Source: Peptoniphilus faecalis (GTDB taxonomy: Bacteria; Bacillota; Clostridia; Tissierellales; Peptoniphilaceae). From it: DNA of 64,000 nucleotides. Below, piece by piece: positions 33,309 through 42,997 of this stretch. The stretch covers positions 124,001 to 188,000 of the forward strand of contig NZ_JABDSR010000001.1 of the NCBI RefSeq assembly GCF_012976305.1. The letters run 5' to 3'. Both the position numbers and the translations under genes were made by a program. The notes beneath the pieces are model-generated. The model was not told where the DNA came from. It did no database searches and was given only the letters and a program-made list of their open reading frames with translations. Numbering within the stretch: position 1 is the first letter of the stretch; the number at the start of each line of letters is the position of its first letter.

Positions 33309-34967
33309 TTATTCTAATGAAAGGATGTAATAATAAATAGGTTGATCACCCTTTATAACATCTATATCCACATCTGGATATTTTTCTTCAATGGCTTCAC
33401 GAACTTTTTCAGCATCTTCTTCCTTTACATCTTCTCCATAAAAAATGGTTAATAGAGAAATTTCATCATCCATAAGTTTATCCACAGTATCAATTACAAC
33501 ATCAAATACAGTTTTTCCACTGGAGATGATTTCCTTTGATGCAATCCCAATTATGTCGTCCTTGTGAATTTCTTTTCCGCCAATAGTTGTATCTCTCACT
33601 GCATAAGTTACAGATGCATCAATTACATTTTCTATGGCTTTCATCATATTTTCTTTGTTTTCTTCTTTATCTGCATCTCCGTTAAAGGCAAGAATTGCTG
33701 CAATTCCTTGTGGTACAGATTTTGAAGGAATTACAATAATTTCTCTGTCAGAAATGTCCCTAGCTTGCTCTGCTGATAAAATAATATTGCTATTGTTTGG
33801 AATTAAATAGATGACTTTTCCGCCAACTTTATCCACACCCTTTAAAAGATCTTCTGTCGATGGATTCATAGTCTGTCCACCAGCTACGACATAATCAACA
33901 CCAAGAGATTTAAAGGTTTCAGTCATTCCACTGCCCATGGATACAGTTATGAAAGAATAATCCTTTTCTTCAATAGATTCTTCTTCTTTCTTTTTAGCCT
34001 CAGCAACTTCACTGTCATCAAAAAGAACTTCTCTGTGTTGATACCTCATGTTGTCAATTTTAATATCTTGAAGAAGGCCAAGTTCACAAGCGTGTTGCAA
34101 AACAATGCCTGGATCATTGGTGTGAACATGAACCTTAATAATATGTGTTCCACTACCACCAACAACTAATAAACAGTCCCCTAGAGGAGCAATCTTTTCT
34201 CTAAAAGAATCTATATCTTCGTAATCAGTATTTATAATAAATTCTGTACAATATCCATATTTAAGAGATTTGTCAGCTTCAGTAAATTGGATTTCCTTTT
34301 GTGCTTTTTTCTTCAAAGTTTCGTCTTCGCTTTGATCAGCAATGTCCTCGCCCTTTAAAACTTTAAGTGCACCTTCAAGCAACACAACTAAACCCTTGCC
34401 ACCTGCGTCAACTACCCCAGCTTCCTTTAAAACTTCAAGCAAATTTGGAGTATTATCAAGGGACTTATTAGCTTCAACAATTACATCTTCTAAAAACTTA
34501 ATTAGATCTTCAGCTTTTTTATGATGCCTAATGGCAAAATCAGCAGTTTCTCTGCCAACTGTTAAAATCGTCCCTTCAATTGGCTTCATAACAGCTTTAT
34601 AAGTTGTTTCACTTGCTTTTTTAAAAGCATGGGCAATATCAGAAATTCCCGCTTCATTGATTCCCTCTAATCCTTCAGAAAAACCTCTTAGAAGTTGAGA
34701 AAGAATTACTCCACTATTGCCTCTCGCACCCATAAGTGCTCCACGTGCTGCTGCAGCAGAAACATCTCCTACTGAAAAATCCCCTTCTAAACCATCAATT
34801 TGTTTTAAGGCAGATTTTGATGTAAGGCTCATATTTGTGCCTGTATCTCCGTCAGGAACAGGGAACACATTAAGAGCGTTGACCTCTTCCTTTCTGGATA
34901 TTAGATAATTTACAGCACCTTTAAAAATTTCTTTTAATAAAGGGCCATTAATTTTTTTTATTTCCAA
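33309..34967 (-). CDS. fakA: Fatty acid kinase catalytic subunit (FakA/YloV, DAK2 domain)
   Basis: Phosphorylates FakB-bound fatty acids for phospholipid synthesis. It is 552 aa: an N-terminal DhaL-type ATP domain (about 1-200) with ALNVFPVPDGDTGTNMSLT (Mg/ATP Asp residues) and GARGNSGVILSQLLRG, a middle domain, and a C-terminal part related to the FakB/DegV fold. The start codon is TTG behind GGAGGTAAGATT. It lies 13 bp after yloU, the classic gene pair. The FakB partners are not in this window. Confidence 0.93.
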   Translation of the reverse strand: MEIKKINGPLLKEIFKGAVNYLISRKEEVNALNVFPVPDGDTGTNMSLTSKSALKQIDGLEGDFSVGDVSAAAARGALMGARGNSGVILSQLLRGFSEGLEGINEAGISDIAHAFKKASETTYKAVMKPIEGTILTVGRETADFAIRHHKKAEDLIKFLEDVIVEANKSLDNTPNLLEVLKEAGVVDAGGKGLVVLLEGALKVLKGEDIADQSEDETLKKKAQKEIQFTEADKSLKYGYCTEFIINTDYEDIDSFREKIAPLGDCLLVVGGSGTHIIKVHVHTNDPGIVLQHACELGLLQDIKIDNMRYQHREVLFDDSEVAEAKKKEEESIEEKDYSFITVSMGSGMTETFKSLGVDYVVAGGQTMNPSTEDLLKGVDKVGGKVIYLIPNNSNIILSAEQARDISDREIIVIPSKSVPQGIAAILAFNGDADKEENKENMMKAIENVIDASVTYAVRDTTIGGKEIHKDDIIGIASKEIISSGKTVFDVVIDTVDKLMDDEISLLTIFYGEDVKEEDAEKVREAIEEKYPDVDIDVIKGDQPIYYYILSLE

Positions 34968-34980
34968 AATCTTACCTCCA

Positions 34981-35334
34981 CTATTTAAGTCTAATTCCTT
35001 CTACCAAGACTTCGATATTATCAACTTCAAGTCCTGTCAAGTTTTCAATATTAAACTTAACTCTCTCTATAATATTTTCACCAACAGTAGAAATTTTTAC
35101 TCCATATTCTAGAATAACATGAAGTTCAATCCTAATTTCATTTTCTTCAGTGTTTACAACAATTCCCTTTGATAGATTTTCAAATCTCAAAAGTTCAAAA
35201 ATCCCATCTGCGGCATTTTTTGATGCCATTCCAACAATTCCGTAGCTTTCCATTGCTGATATTCCAGCTATGTTTGCAATTACGCTATCTTCTATTACAA
35301 TATTTCCAAGTTTTCTATTAATAATTGCCGGCAT
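34981..35334 (-). CDS. yloU: Asp23/Gls24-family protein (YloU)
   Basis: A 117-aa member of the Asp23/Gls24 family, with IVIEDSVIANIAGISAMESYGIVGMA and ELHVILEYGVKISTVGENIIERV. Family members associate with the cell envelope or with membrane lipid metabolism; the pairing with fakA is conserved in Firmicutes. AAGGAGGTG precedes the ATG. It opens the transcript to fakA. Confidence 0.92.
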   Translation of the reverse strand: MPAIINRKLGNIVIEDSVIANIAGISAMESYGIVGMASKNAADGIFELLRFENLSKGIVVNTEENEIRIELHVILEYGVKISTVGENIIERVKFNIENLTGLEVDNIEVLVEGIRLK

Positions 35335-35469
35335 GAGGGCACCTCCTTATCTTTTTTATTATAACAGAGAATTTATAAAAGATTAACAGAATTTATAAAA
35401 TTCCCTTGTAAAAATTCTTAACTGTCAAGACATATGTTACACTTTTTATTTTCATAAATACATTGTATC

Positions 35470-35497
35470 AAAAAAACGAGAATTTTTAATCTCCTCG
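35470..35497 (-). terminator. Terminator of the yebC...herA operon
   Basis: On the minus strand CGAG (35497-35494) and CTCG (35480-35477), with extra pairing possible inside, are followed by TTTTTTT. It starts right after the herA stop codon at 35502. The stem is short but the T-run is good. Confidence 0.6.
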
Positions 35498-35501
35498 CCT
35501 T

Positions 35502-37334
35502 TTATTTAATCAAATACATTTCCGTCAAAAAATTGTCTTCTTTTTTTATAAAATCTCTTTTATACAATTCATCTAATCTATTTTTAAATTCATCATAGGA
35601 TAAATTCTCTCCAGATTTTTTATTATAATTAACTAAAGCTATATTTAAACTTGTTGCGTCAATTGGTAGTAAATCCTTTATGTCATTAAAAAATTTTTCG
35701 AAAGTTTCATTTTCATAACTTTCTAACTCATCAAAAGGATTTTCCGTGTGAGGTGAAACTGTATTTGCAGCTCTAATCCTAACAAAAGATGTACGTCCTT
35801 TTTTTGCAGAGGAAATAAACACATCTCCTGAACTTAAATAAGGAAGTCTTTTTGTCTCGTCAATGGAAAGATCTGTTTCCTCTTTAATTGTGTCAATATC
35901 AGAAGCTCTTACAGTCCTGAAAATCAGCTTTGTATTTAGTTGTGCAGTGATTGTTTCATCTAATAGTGTCGGCCTTTGAGTTGCAAGAATTAAAAAGACT
36001 CCGTACTTTCTCCCCTCTTGAGAAATTTCACGCAAAATACTTTTTGATGGTGTGTCAAAACCCTTTGGAGCAAAATTATGTGCCTCATCAGTAATAATTA
36101 CAAAGGGTGGAAAATAATCTGCTTTTACATTGTTTCTGTAAAGTTCATCCCTATATTCCTTTCTTAAATAATATAATTTAGCCAAAAGATAAGTTGAAAA
36201 TACATTTATAATTCTTGTCGATCCTTGAAGTACAACTAATTTTCTCCTCTTTAATAAATCTAAAAGCTCGTCAATATTGTGGGAGAAAATCCCTTCGTTT
36301 TGAAGATTTATAAGCCTCCACAAAACCCCACGAACGCTCATTGAATTGCAAGTTTTGTCATATCTTTCGTATATATCCAATACTTCTTCAAGTCTATTCT
36401 TTCTAGTTATGTCTGGTTCTGCTGCAATTTCCGATAATATTTTATCTTTTGACCCGATCTCTTGTCCTTCCAAAAGCATATCCAATTTATTTTTAAAGGA
36501 TTCAAAGCTAGATCCCTTTGTTAGCATTATGTCGATTACATTTTTCATGGAATCTGTAAGCGGTGATGCGGCGTTTAAAAGATTCTTTAGGTCTCGTTTT
36601 TGTAACTCTTGAAATTTTATTCCCGTTTGCAATCCTATTTCAAGGCATTTAAATTTGTCACTATAATTCTTATTAGAAATTTCAGAATTATTTGAAAAAT
36701 CCATTTCGTAATGAGGATCCATTACAATTGCAGGTACTCCTATTTCCATTAATTCTTCTAATATAACTCTAAGCCCAAAAGACTTACCACTTCCAGATCC
36801 TCCAAATACTCCTATGTGAGGATATTGGTGCATGGATTTATAATCAAATAAATAAGGAAGTTCTCTTTGTTTTAAATATTCCTTGTTTTCAAAGGTACTA
36901 AAAAGATTTTTATAAACATCATCCATACCCTTTGCAATGTTGTCGGTATTTTTAATTGAGCCGAGAATTAAAGAATTATTTGGCACTGTATCTATTAATA
37001 AATTTTTAATTTCATAAAATTCTGGTGTTCTCAAATCACTTCCAGTAAGCGGTGGATAAAGTAATTCTTCAAAAAATCTTAGTTTTGCTACATAAACTGT
37101 TTCTTCCCCAACATCGTAACCCATGGAATCAAGAGATGATAATACATCATTGTCTACAAAATCCCCTCCAATATCAAGAGGAATAAATCTGTTAAAAGTT
37201 TTTGAATCAACAACTTCTCCAATAATATCGCCTTGAACTGGATCTTCAACTATTAAAAATTCATTGTTTCGAAAGTTTTTTTCCTTTGAACCAATATATA
37301 CTTCCCTTGTAGTAGTAACTCCAAGTACTTTCAT
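35502..37334 (-). CDS. herA: HerA-family DNA translocase/helicase
   Basis: FtsK/HerA-type hexameric ATPase of 610 aa. An N-terminal HAS-barrel-like part (about 1-95, EFLIVEDPVQGDIIGEVVDS) is followed by Walker A GGSGSGKS (178-185) in YPHIGVFGGSGSGKSFGLR, Walker B FVIITDEAHNFAP, then LATQRPTLLDETI and a C-terminal SGDVFISSAKKGRTSFVRIR. In archaea HerA works with the NurA nuclease in DNA end resection. Here nurA is directly upstream (8 bp apart) in the same operon, which strongly supports the name. The C-terminal part after about 520 is less familiar. Confidence 0.88.
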   Translation of the reverse strand: MKVLGVTTTREVYIGSKEKNFRNNEFLIVEDPVQGDIIGEVVDSKTFNRFIPLDIGGDFVDNDVLSSLDSMGYDVGEETVYVAKLRFFEELLYPPLTGSDLRTPEFYEIKNLLIDTVPNNSLILGSIKNTDNIAKGMDDVYKNLFSTFENKEYLKQRELPYLFDYKSMHQYPHIGVFGGSGSGKSFGLRVILEELMEIGVPAIVMDPHYEMDFSNNSEISNKNYSDKFKCLEIGLQTGIKFQELQKRDLKNLLNAASPLTDSMKNVIDIMLTKGSSFESFKNKLDMLLEGQEIGSKDKILSEIAAEPDITRKNRLEEVLDIYERYDKTCNSMSVRGVLWRLINLQNEGIFSHNIDELLDLLKRRKLVVLQGSTRIINVFSTYLLAKLYYLRKEYRDELYRNNVKADYFPPFVIITDEAHNFAPKGFDTPSKSILREISQEGRKYGVFLILATQRPTLLDETITAQLNTKLIFRTVRASDIDTIKEETDLSIDETKRLPYLSSGDVFISSAKKGRTSFVRIRAANTVSPHTENPFDELESYENETFEKFFNDIKDLLPIDATSLNIALVNYNKKSGENLSYDEFKNRLDELYKRDFIKKEDNFLTEMYLIK

Positions 37335-37342
37335 TTTTCCTC

Positions 37343-38287
37343 CTATAAAGATCTCTTATCTCGTTCAGAAATAAAAAATCGTTCATAAACATCTCTGTCT
37401 AAATATTCTTCCAAAAGCATTTCTAATATTTCATCAGTAATTTTTACATCTTTATCTACAATATCAAGCCAAAGTGGTACTCCTCTCGATGACATTGGAG
37501 TTAAAGTATAAATTAAATTGCAAATTTCCATTAAATAATCTTCTTGCGTATCTAAAATATCAACTCCAATTGCTCCAGGAAATCTTGAAGTTCTCATAAA
37601 TGCAGAGGAAAACCCTTCTCCCATTCCATCTTTAATAAATTTTTTATTTATTTCATTTTTTATTAAAATTGCTTCGCCAATATTAAGTCTATTGAATAAA
37701 ATTTCTCTATCGTAAATGCTTTCGTCAAGTTCAAGACTTCTTGCAATAACATTGGTCTTTATATCTTTGATCACACCAAAGAGAATTATGTTTTTTCTTT
37801 CACAACATTCACGAAGCTCCTTAAATAATTCCAAACAATTGATTTTATACCTAATAAATCCTCCGTCCATCATTAAATAATCAAAATCATATTTATCTAT
37901 ATATTCAATAGCAGTTTCTATTTCAATAGTCGCCAAAAGTTTTTGTGAAAGGTTTTTATCGTCGTAATTTGAGTTTAAAGTCGGGGTATAGACATTAGTT
38001 TTATAAACTTCGTTGCCATCAGTTGACTTCGCAAGTCCTTGAAAAATTTCTATAAAATGCGGAAAAGCACCACCAGCTCTATTGTTTGAACCGTCAACTC
38101 CCACAGTTTTTTTGTATTTGGAAATTTCGCCTTTTTTAAATTTTTCCATTTTGATAATTTTTCCCACGTCTTTATTTATTTTTTCTCTAAATTCACTATG
38201 ATTTATTCTAAATACAAAGTCGTACTTATCTCTCAAATTTAAATTTACATTTTTTATTTGACCTTCAAGTTCCTTTAAATTTATCAT
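37343..38287 (-). CDS. nurA: NurA-domain nuclease
   Basis: A 314-aa protein of the NurA family (RNase H-like 5'-3' exonuclease/endonuclease). The first metal Asp is D65 in TVGVDGSNNRAGGAFPHF, with a second acidic site in FDYLMMDGGFIRYK and a C-terminal LTPMSSRGVPLWLDIVD typical of the family. NurA partners HerA, encoded immediately downstream. Its ATG overlaps the rsmI stop by 4 bp, so production is coupled to housekeeping RNA-modification genes rather than to a defence island. Confidence 0.88.
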   Translation of the reverse strand: MINLKELEGQIKNVNLNLRDKYDFVFRINHSEFREKINKDVGKIIKMEKFKKGEISKYKKTVGVDGSNNRAGGAFPHFIEIFQGLAKSTDGNEVYKTNVYTPTLNSNYDDKNLSQKLLATIEIETAIEYIDKYDFDYLMMDGGFIRYKINCLELFKELRECCERKNIILFGVIKDIKTNVIARSLELDESIYDREILFNRLNIGEAILIKNEINKKFIKDGMGEGFSSAFMRTSRFPGAIGVDILDTQEDYLMEICNLIYTLTPMSSRGVPLWLDIVDKDVKITDEILEMLLEEYLDRDVYERFFISERDKRSL

Positions 38288-39078
38288 AAATTTAAGCTCT
38301 CCTTGTAAACATCGTTTTTTGGAATATTATATTTTTTTGAAATTTCTTTCACAGCTTGAGATTTTTTTACACCCTTATTTAACTCTTCTTCCAAAAGTTC
38401 TTTTATATTATAATTTTCTTCTTTATTATTGCCTTCTATACAAATTACAAACTCCCCTTTTTCAGTAATATCTTCATCAATAACTTTTGATGTTGTAGAT
38501 CTAATAGTTTCTTCAAATACTTTTGTTATTTCACGTGAAATAGAAATTTTTCTCTCGCCAAAAACTTCATAGACATCTTGTAAAAAATCCTTAATTCTAT
38601 GCGGTGCTTCATAAAAAATAATAGTGAATTTTAAATCCTTTAAAGATTCCAATTCTTTTTTCCTTGCAGAAGATTTACTTGAAGCAAAACCATAAAATGT
38701 AAAATGATCTGTATCAAGCCCTGACAAAACTAAGGCTGTAAGTGCAGCATTGGCACCTGGCAAAACTCTAAAATCAATTTTCTCTTCAATTAATTTTTTA
38801 ACAAGTATTGCACCAGGATCGCTTATTCCAGGCATACCCGCATCTGTTACAAGGGCGATATCCCTATCGGCAATGTTTTCAATTATTTTTTCAGACATTT
38901 CAGATTCATTGAATTTATGATAAGTTCTCAACTCTGCTTTTATGTCGTAATGATTTAAAAGTTTTACTGTAACTCTCTTGTCTTCGGCAAAAATTATATC
39001 AACAGATTTTAAAATCTCAATTGTCCTAATTGTAATATCACCTAAATTTCCAATTGGCGTTGGACAAAAATAAATCAC
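38284..39078 (-). CDS. rsmI: 16S rRNA (cytidine1402-2'-O)-methyltransferase
   Basis: Methylates the ribose of C1402 in 16S rRNA. It is 264 aa, slightly short of the usual 280-290. Motifs are the N-terminal YFCPTPIGNLGDITIRTIEIL, FAEDKRVTVKLLNHY, LVTDAGMPGISDPG and FYEAPHRI. It overlaps trmN6 and nurA by 4 bp each. Confidence 0.95.
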   Translation of the reverse strand: MIYFCPTPIGNLGDITIRTIEILKSVDIIFAEDKRVTVKLLNHYDIKAELRTYHKFNESEMSEKIIENIADRDIALVTDAGMPGISDPGAILVKKLIEEKIDFRVLPGANAALTALVLSGLDTDHFTFYGFASSKSSARKKELESLKDLKFTIIFYEAPHRIKDFLQDVYEVFGERKISISREITKVFEETIRSTTSKVIDEDITEKGEFVICIEGNNKEENYNIKELLEEELNKGVKKSQAVKEISKKYNIPKNDVYKESLNL

Positions 39079-39764
39079 AATAATACCTCATTTCTATAAA
39101 CTCTTTTCATCTCATCGGAATAATCTGATCCATCTCTTATATAAAAATCCCTAAAATCATTTCCAAAATTTGCTTGTTTTTTCGCAATAATTATTGTTGT
39201 TTTTGCATTTTTATTTTTATTTCCGTGGATATTTATTATGTTTTTAACTCTAAGTCCTACACTATTTATATTATATATCACTTCTGCAAGTCTGTAAGTT
39301 GGATAAATCATATAGAGAGTTCCAGAGTTTTTTAGAAGATAATTTACTATGTAAAGACTTCCATCTAAATCAAAAAAATGCTTTGCATCAATAGTTTCAA
39401 GTTTTATATTTTTAAAATTATAATATGGTGGATTAAAAATTACTGCATCAAAAAAATTTGTACTATAAAAATCCCTTAAATTAAAAATATCTTCTCTTAA
39501 TAAATTTATTTTCTTCCCTAATCTGTTATAAGAAATAGAATTTTTAAATAATTCCAAAACATTTTTGTTTTTGTCAATAGCATGAATTTCGTGAAATCTA
39601 TCGCATACCCTAAGAGACAAAATTCCAGTGCCACATCCAAGATCTATGGCTTTTTCCCCACTTTTCACAAAAGAAGATAAAATCAAGGCGTCAGTAGTGT
39701 ATTTGAATTCCTCTTCATCTTGAAAAATTACATAATTTGTACCTGAAACTTCATCCTTTTTCAT
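39075..39764 (-). CDS. tRNA1(Val) (adenine37-N6)-methyltransferase-like protein
   Basis: SAM-dependent N6-adenine methyltransferase of 229 aa. The SAM site is AIDLGCGTGILSLRVCD and the catalytic N-P-P-Y motif is in VIFNPPYYNFKN. The closest known role is TrmN6/YfiC-type modification of tRNA, which fits the neighbouring RNA-methylation gene rsmI; the pair is common in Firmicutes. Both ends overlap neighbours by 4 bp. Confidence 0.88.
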   Translation of the reverse strand: MKKDEVSGTNYVIFQDEEEFKYTTDALILSSFVKSGEKAIDLGCGTGILSLRVCDRFHEIHAIDKNKNVLELFKNSISYNRLGKKINLLREDIFNLRDFYSTNFFDAVIFNPPYYNFKNIKLETIDAKHFFDLDGSLYIVNYLLKNSGTLYMIYPTYRLAEVIYNINSVGLRVKNIINIHGNKNKNAKTTIIIAKKQANFGNDFRDFYIRDGSDYSDEMKRVYRNEVLL

Positions 39765-40936
39765 ATTTCACCCTTTAAAATCTTTATCGCCTCATTGTAT
39801 TTTTTTTCGGCTTTGTTTTTTAATTCAGAGTTAGTAACATCACTTATTTTTTCATTAGATACAATATCTTCTAACTTTACCAACTCGTAATTTAATTTAC
39901 CCTTTTCCCTATATCTATTGACAAAAGTTGGATAAACACCATAGGACTTTAATTTTGTTTCTCCGCTCCTATTGTCCTTTTCAATTATAAGTTTTATTAA
40001 TGCTCCTGTGTCAACACCAGATTTTTTTAAATATTCCTCTCTTTGATTTGAAAGAGCATTTCCCATTGAATAAATCGTAAAATATTTTTTATTATTTTTT
40101 TCCTCTACTTCATATTTTTGTAAAACATGCGGATGAGAGCCTAGAATAATATCTACACCATATTCTTGAAGCATGTTTTTTAAATTAACTTGTCTCTCAT
40201 TGGGAATTAATTGGTATTCATTTCCCCAGTGAGCATAAACAATTACAATATCAGACTTATTTTTTAAATTTTCAATATCTGCCTTCACATCTTGTGCAAA
40301 AGTATTAACATAATATTCCCTGCCTCGTATTAATGAGTCCATTCCATTTAATGTGTCTGTAAAAGAAATTAGTCCTATTTTTATTCCATTTTTTTCGATA
40401 ATTATTCCTTTTTCACCATCTTCTACAAGTGTTCCAAAAAAATTCATTCCACTCTCTTTTATATGAGAGATAGTTTCCAAAATTCCTTCAATTCCAGTAT
40501 CTAGTGCGTGATTATTTGCAGTTGATATTGCATCGAAACCCGCATTTTTTAAGGAATAAATAGTTTCCTTGGGATAGTTAAAAAGAGGAAATCCCGATAA
40601 TTTTCTATTTGAATTTACTGAGCCTTCAAAATTTGCAATTGCAATATCTGCCTCATTTATGTCTGTTGAAATCTTAGCAAAAATTGGTGTAAAGTCGTAA
40701 GAATTAGTAGTTTCGTAGCTTCTTACAATGGGTTGATGAAAAATCATATCGCCCATTGCAAAAATTTTTACTTCAGACTTATCCTCTTTTTTTATTTGTT
40801 CTTCACTTGCATTTTTTAATTTACTAATTTTATTTTCATTGCTTGCAAAGTTAAAATTGTTGTTGTGAGAAATATAAAGCACAAGTCCCAAAGCAAACAC
40901 AATGACTATAAAGAAAATGTTTTTTAAATTTTTCAA
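39761..40936 (-). CDS. CapA-family (PGA synthesis protein-like) membrane-anchored metallophosphatase
   Basis: A 391-aa protein with one N-terminal membrane anchor (NIFFIVIVFALGLVLYIS) and an outside calcineurin-like domain. Motifs are FAMGDMIFHQPI, ANFEGSVN, ANNHALDTG, VYAHWGNEYQ and LGSHPHVLQ. The family includes CapA of poly-gamma-glutamate capsule systems, but no capB/capC is nearby, so a capsule role is not supported here. It overlaps queH and trmN6. Confidence 0.85.
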   Translation of the reverse strand: MKNLKNIFFIVIVFALGLVLYISHNNNFNFASNENKISKLKNASEEQIKKEDKSEVKIFAMGDMIFHQPIVRSYETTNSYDFTPIFAKISTDINEADIAIANFEGSVNSNRKLSGFPLFNYPKETIYSLKNAGFDAISTANNHALDTGIEGILETISHIKESGMNFFGTLVEDGEKGIIIEKNGIKIGLISFTDTLNGMDSLIRGREYYVNTFAQDVKADIENLKNKSDIVIVYAHWGNEYQLIPNERQVNLKNMLQEYGVDIILGSHPHVLQKYEVEEKNNKKYFTIYSMGNALSNQREEYLKKSGVDTGALIKLIIEKDNRSGETKLKSYGVYPTFVNRYREKGKLNYELVKLEDIVSNEKISDVTNSELKNKAEKKYNEAIKILKGEI

Positions 40937-41544
40937 TCTTCACCTCTACTAAATTCGCAACCACAGTAATCCTGCCTGTACATATTAAATTTATCAGTTA
41001 GTTCAACTGATCTTTTAAAACCATTTTTCTTTTTAAAATCTGAATATAAATATTTTACTTGATATTCTTCAGCAATAAATTTTCCAAGTCGATTTAGAAT
41101 TTGTGAATCTTTATGGGGAGAAATAGAAAGAGTTGTTGTGAAGTAGTCATAATTGTTTTTTGCTGCGTATTTTGCTGTCTTCTCAAGCCTTTGTTTATAA
41201 CATTTAAAACATCTTGCTCCGCCCTCTTTGTAATTTTCAAATCCCTTTATATAATTTAAAAATTCATTGTGATTATATTTTATAACTTTAACGTCAATTT
41301 TCTCATTGAGTCCTAAATCCTCGACAAGTTTAATTTGTTCATTAGATCTTCTGTAAAATTCATCTTCACTGTCAATATTTGGATTATAATAAAAAACATC
41401 TATGTCGAAGTAATCGCAAATCCTCTCTAAAACTGCAGAAGAACAAGGACCACAACAAGAGTGTAAAAGGAGTCTAGGCTTTTTCCCTATCTCAATTTTT
41501 TCTATTATTTTTTCCATTTCCAAATTGTAATTAATTTTATTCAA
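40933..41544 (-). CDS. queH: Epoxyqueuosine reductase QueH
   Basis: Last step of queuosine tRNA-modification: reduces epoxyqueuosine. It is 203 aa with the adjacent-cysteine motif LLLHSCCGPCSSAVLERI, plus GARCFKCYKQRL and the C-terminal QDYCGCEF that supply Fe-S and metal ligands. It is the non-orthologous replacement of QueG. Other queuosine genes are not in the window. Confidence 0.93.
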   Translation of the reverse strand: MNKINYNLEMEKIIEKIEIGKKPRLLLHSCCGPCSSAVLERICDYFDIDVFYYNPNIDSEDEFYRRSNEQIKLVEDLGLNEKIDVKVIKYNHNEFLNYIKGFENYKEGGARCFKCYKQRLEKTAKYAAKNNYDYFTTTLSISPHKDSQILNRLGKFIAEEYQVKYLYSDFKKKNGFKRSVELTDKFNMYRQDYCGCEFSRGED

Positions 41545-41582
41545 AATATCACCTAAAAAATTAGACTAGTTGCCTAGTCCAA

Positions 41583-42341
41583 TTAGTTTACATTCTTTTG
41601 TCTACTCTTAGCTATAATTCTAATAGATATACCAAAAATTATTATAGCAATGCTTACAAGTTGAGAAACTCTAAAGATACCTATATAAAGTGAATCAGTC
41701 CTCATACCTTCTATGAAAAACCTTGCAATTCCATAAACTATCATGTAAAAAGAAATAAGTTCTCCTTCAAATTTTTGCCTTTTAGAAAGATAAAAATATA
41801 AAAACAAAAATATTGAAAAATTAACAATTGATTCGTAAAAAAATGTTGGATGAACCCATTGACCATCAACTAAAATTGCCCAAGGTACATCTGTAACACC
41901 ACCATGAGCTTCGCCATTGATGTAATTTCCCCATCTTCCAATGGACTGTGCAAGTGCAAGACCTGGTGCAACGCAATCAAGTAAGGTTAAAGTTTTTACT
42001 TTTTTATGCTTACAAAAAAAATATATAGCAAGTCCTCCTGCAATTATTCCACCGTAAATTGCAAGTCCTCCATTTCTTATTGCAAAAATTTCATCTAAAT
42101 GCTTGCTATAATATTCCCACTCAAAAATCACATAATAAAGTCTTGCACCTAAAACTCCAATTAATACAGCAAAAATAGACACATCAGTTGAAATATCCTT
42201 ATAAAGGCCAAACTTATAATCTTTCTTCTCAGCCATTTTTTCTGTTATAAAAATTGCTAAAAAAACACCAATTGCTATTAAAATTCCATACCATTTTACT
42301 TCAAGTCCAAAAATTGTAAAGGCGACGGGATTTATTTTCAT
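41583..42341 (-). CDS. lgt: Prolipoprotein diacylglyceryl transferase
   Basis: Attaches diacylglycerol to the lipobox Cys of prolipoproteins. It is 252 aa with about seven membrane segments and the signature [15 protein letters not shown], as well as [15 protein letters not shown] and HPTFFYES. Its ATG overlaps deoC by 4 bp. Family length is 250-290. Confidence 0.95.
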   Translation of the reverse strand: MKINPVAFTIFGLEVKWYGILIAIGVFLAIFITEKMAEKKDYKFGLYKDISTDVSIFAVLIGVLGARLYYVIFEWEYYSKHLDEIFAIRNGGLAIYGGIIAGGLAIYFFCKHKKVKTLTLLDCVAPGLALAQSIGRWGNYINGEAHGGVTDVPWAILVDGQWVHPTFFYESIVNFSIFLFLYFYLSKRQKFEGELISFYMIVYGIARFFIEGMRTDSLYIGIFRVSQLVSIAIIIFGISIRIIAKSRQKNVN

Positions 42342-42997
42342 AATAATTTGCTCTCCTTATAAATTGCAACTCCCGCAGAAACTCCAAGCCTGTCTGCTCC
42401 ATTATTTATCATTTCTATTGCCTTTTTATAATCTCTAATTCCACCACTTGCTTTAACTTTTACCCTATCGGATACAGAATCCCTCATTAATTTAACATCT
42501 TCTGCACTTGCACCAGAAGTCGAAAATCCTGTTGAAGTCTTTACAAAATCTGCACCAGCTCTATCTGATATTTCACAAGCTTTTTTAATTTCATCCTTTG
42601 TAAGAAGACAATTTTCTAAAATTACCTTTAAAATTTTACCATTATCATGACAAACTTTTGCAATTTCTCTTATTTCATCTTCAACCTCGTTAAATTTTTT
42701 GGATTTAACATAGCCAATATTAATAACCATGTCAATTTCGTCTGCACCATTTTCAATTGCATTTTCTGTTTCAAATATTTTAGTTTCCAAAGTATTTGCT
42801 CCCAAAGGAAAGCCAATTACAGTACAAACTTTTACAGAACTATTTTTTAACATTTCTGCACATTTTTTCACCCAAGTTGGATTTACACATACTGAAAAGA
42901 AATTGTATTCTTTAGCTTCTCTTACAATTTCTTCGATTTGTGCTTCCGTTGCCTCTGGTTTTAACAATGTGTGGTCAATAATTCTATTAATTTCCAT
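42338..42997 (-). CDS. deoC: Deoxyribose-phosphate aldolase
   Basis: Cleaves 2-deoxyribose-5-phosphate to glyceraldehyde-3-phosphate and acetaldehyde. ATG 42997 overlaps the yebC stop (TGATG) behind GGGAGAGAGATTG; a longer frame from 43012 begins with a TTG before that site. At 219 aa it shows [26 protein letters not shown], the Schiff-base region [13 protein letters not shown] and VKASGGIRD. Confidence 0.96.
   Translation of the reverse strand: MEINRIIDHTLLKPEATEAQIEEIVREAKEYNFFSVCVNPTWVKKCAEMLKNSSVKVCTVIGFPLGANTLETKIFETENAIENGADEIDMVINIGYVKSKKFNEVEDEIREIAKVCHDNGKILKVILENCLLTKDEIKKACEISDRAGADFVKTSTGFSTSGASAEDVKLMRDSVSDRVKVKASGGIRDYKKAIEMINNGADRLGVSAGVAIYKESKLL

Noticed and set aside
35502-38287. 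HerA-based anti-phage defence island
   Set aside because: The partner is NurA rather than a Sir2 or DUF4297-type effector, and flanking genes are housekeeping; repair is the simpler reading, although defence was not disproved.
39761-40936. Capsule (poly-gamma-glutamate) locus
   Set aside because: Only a CapA-like protein is present; capB and capC partners are absent and the neighbours are RNA-modification and lipid genes.
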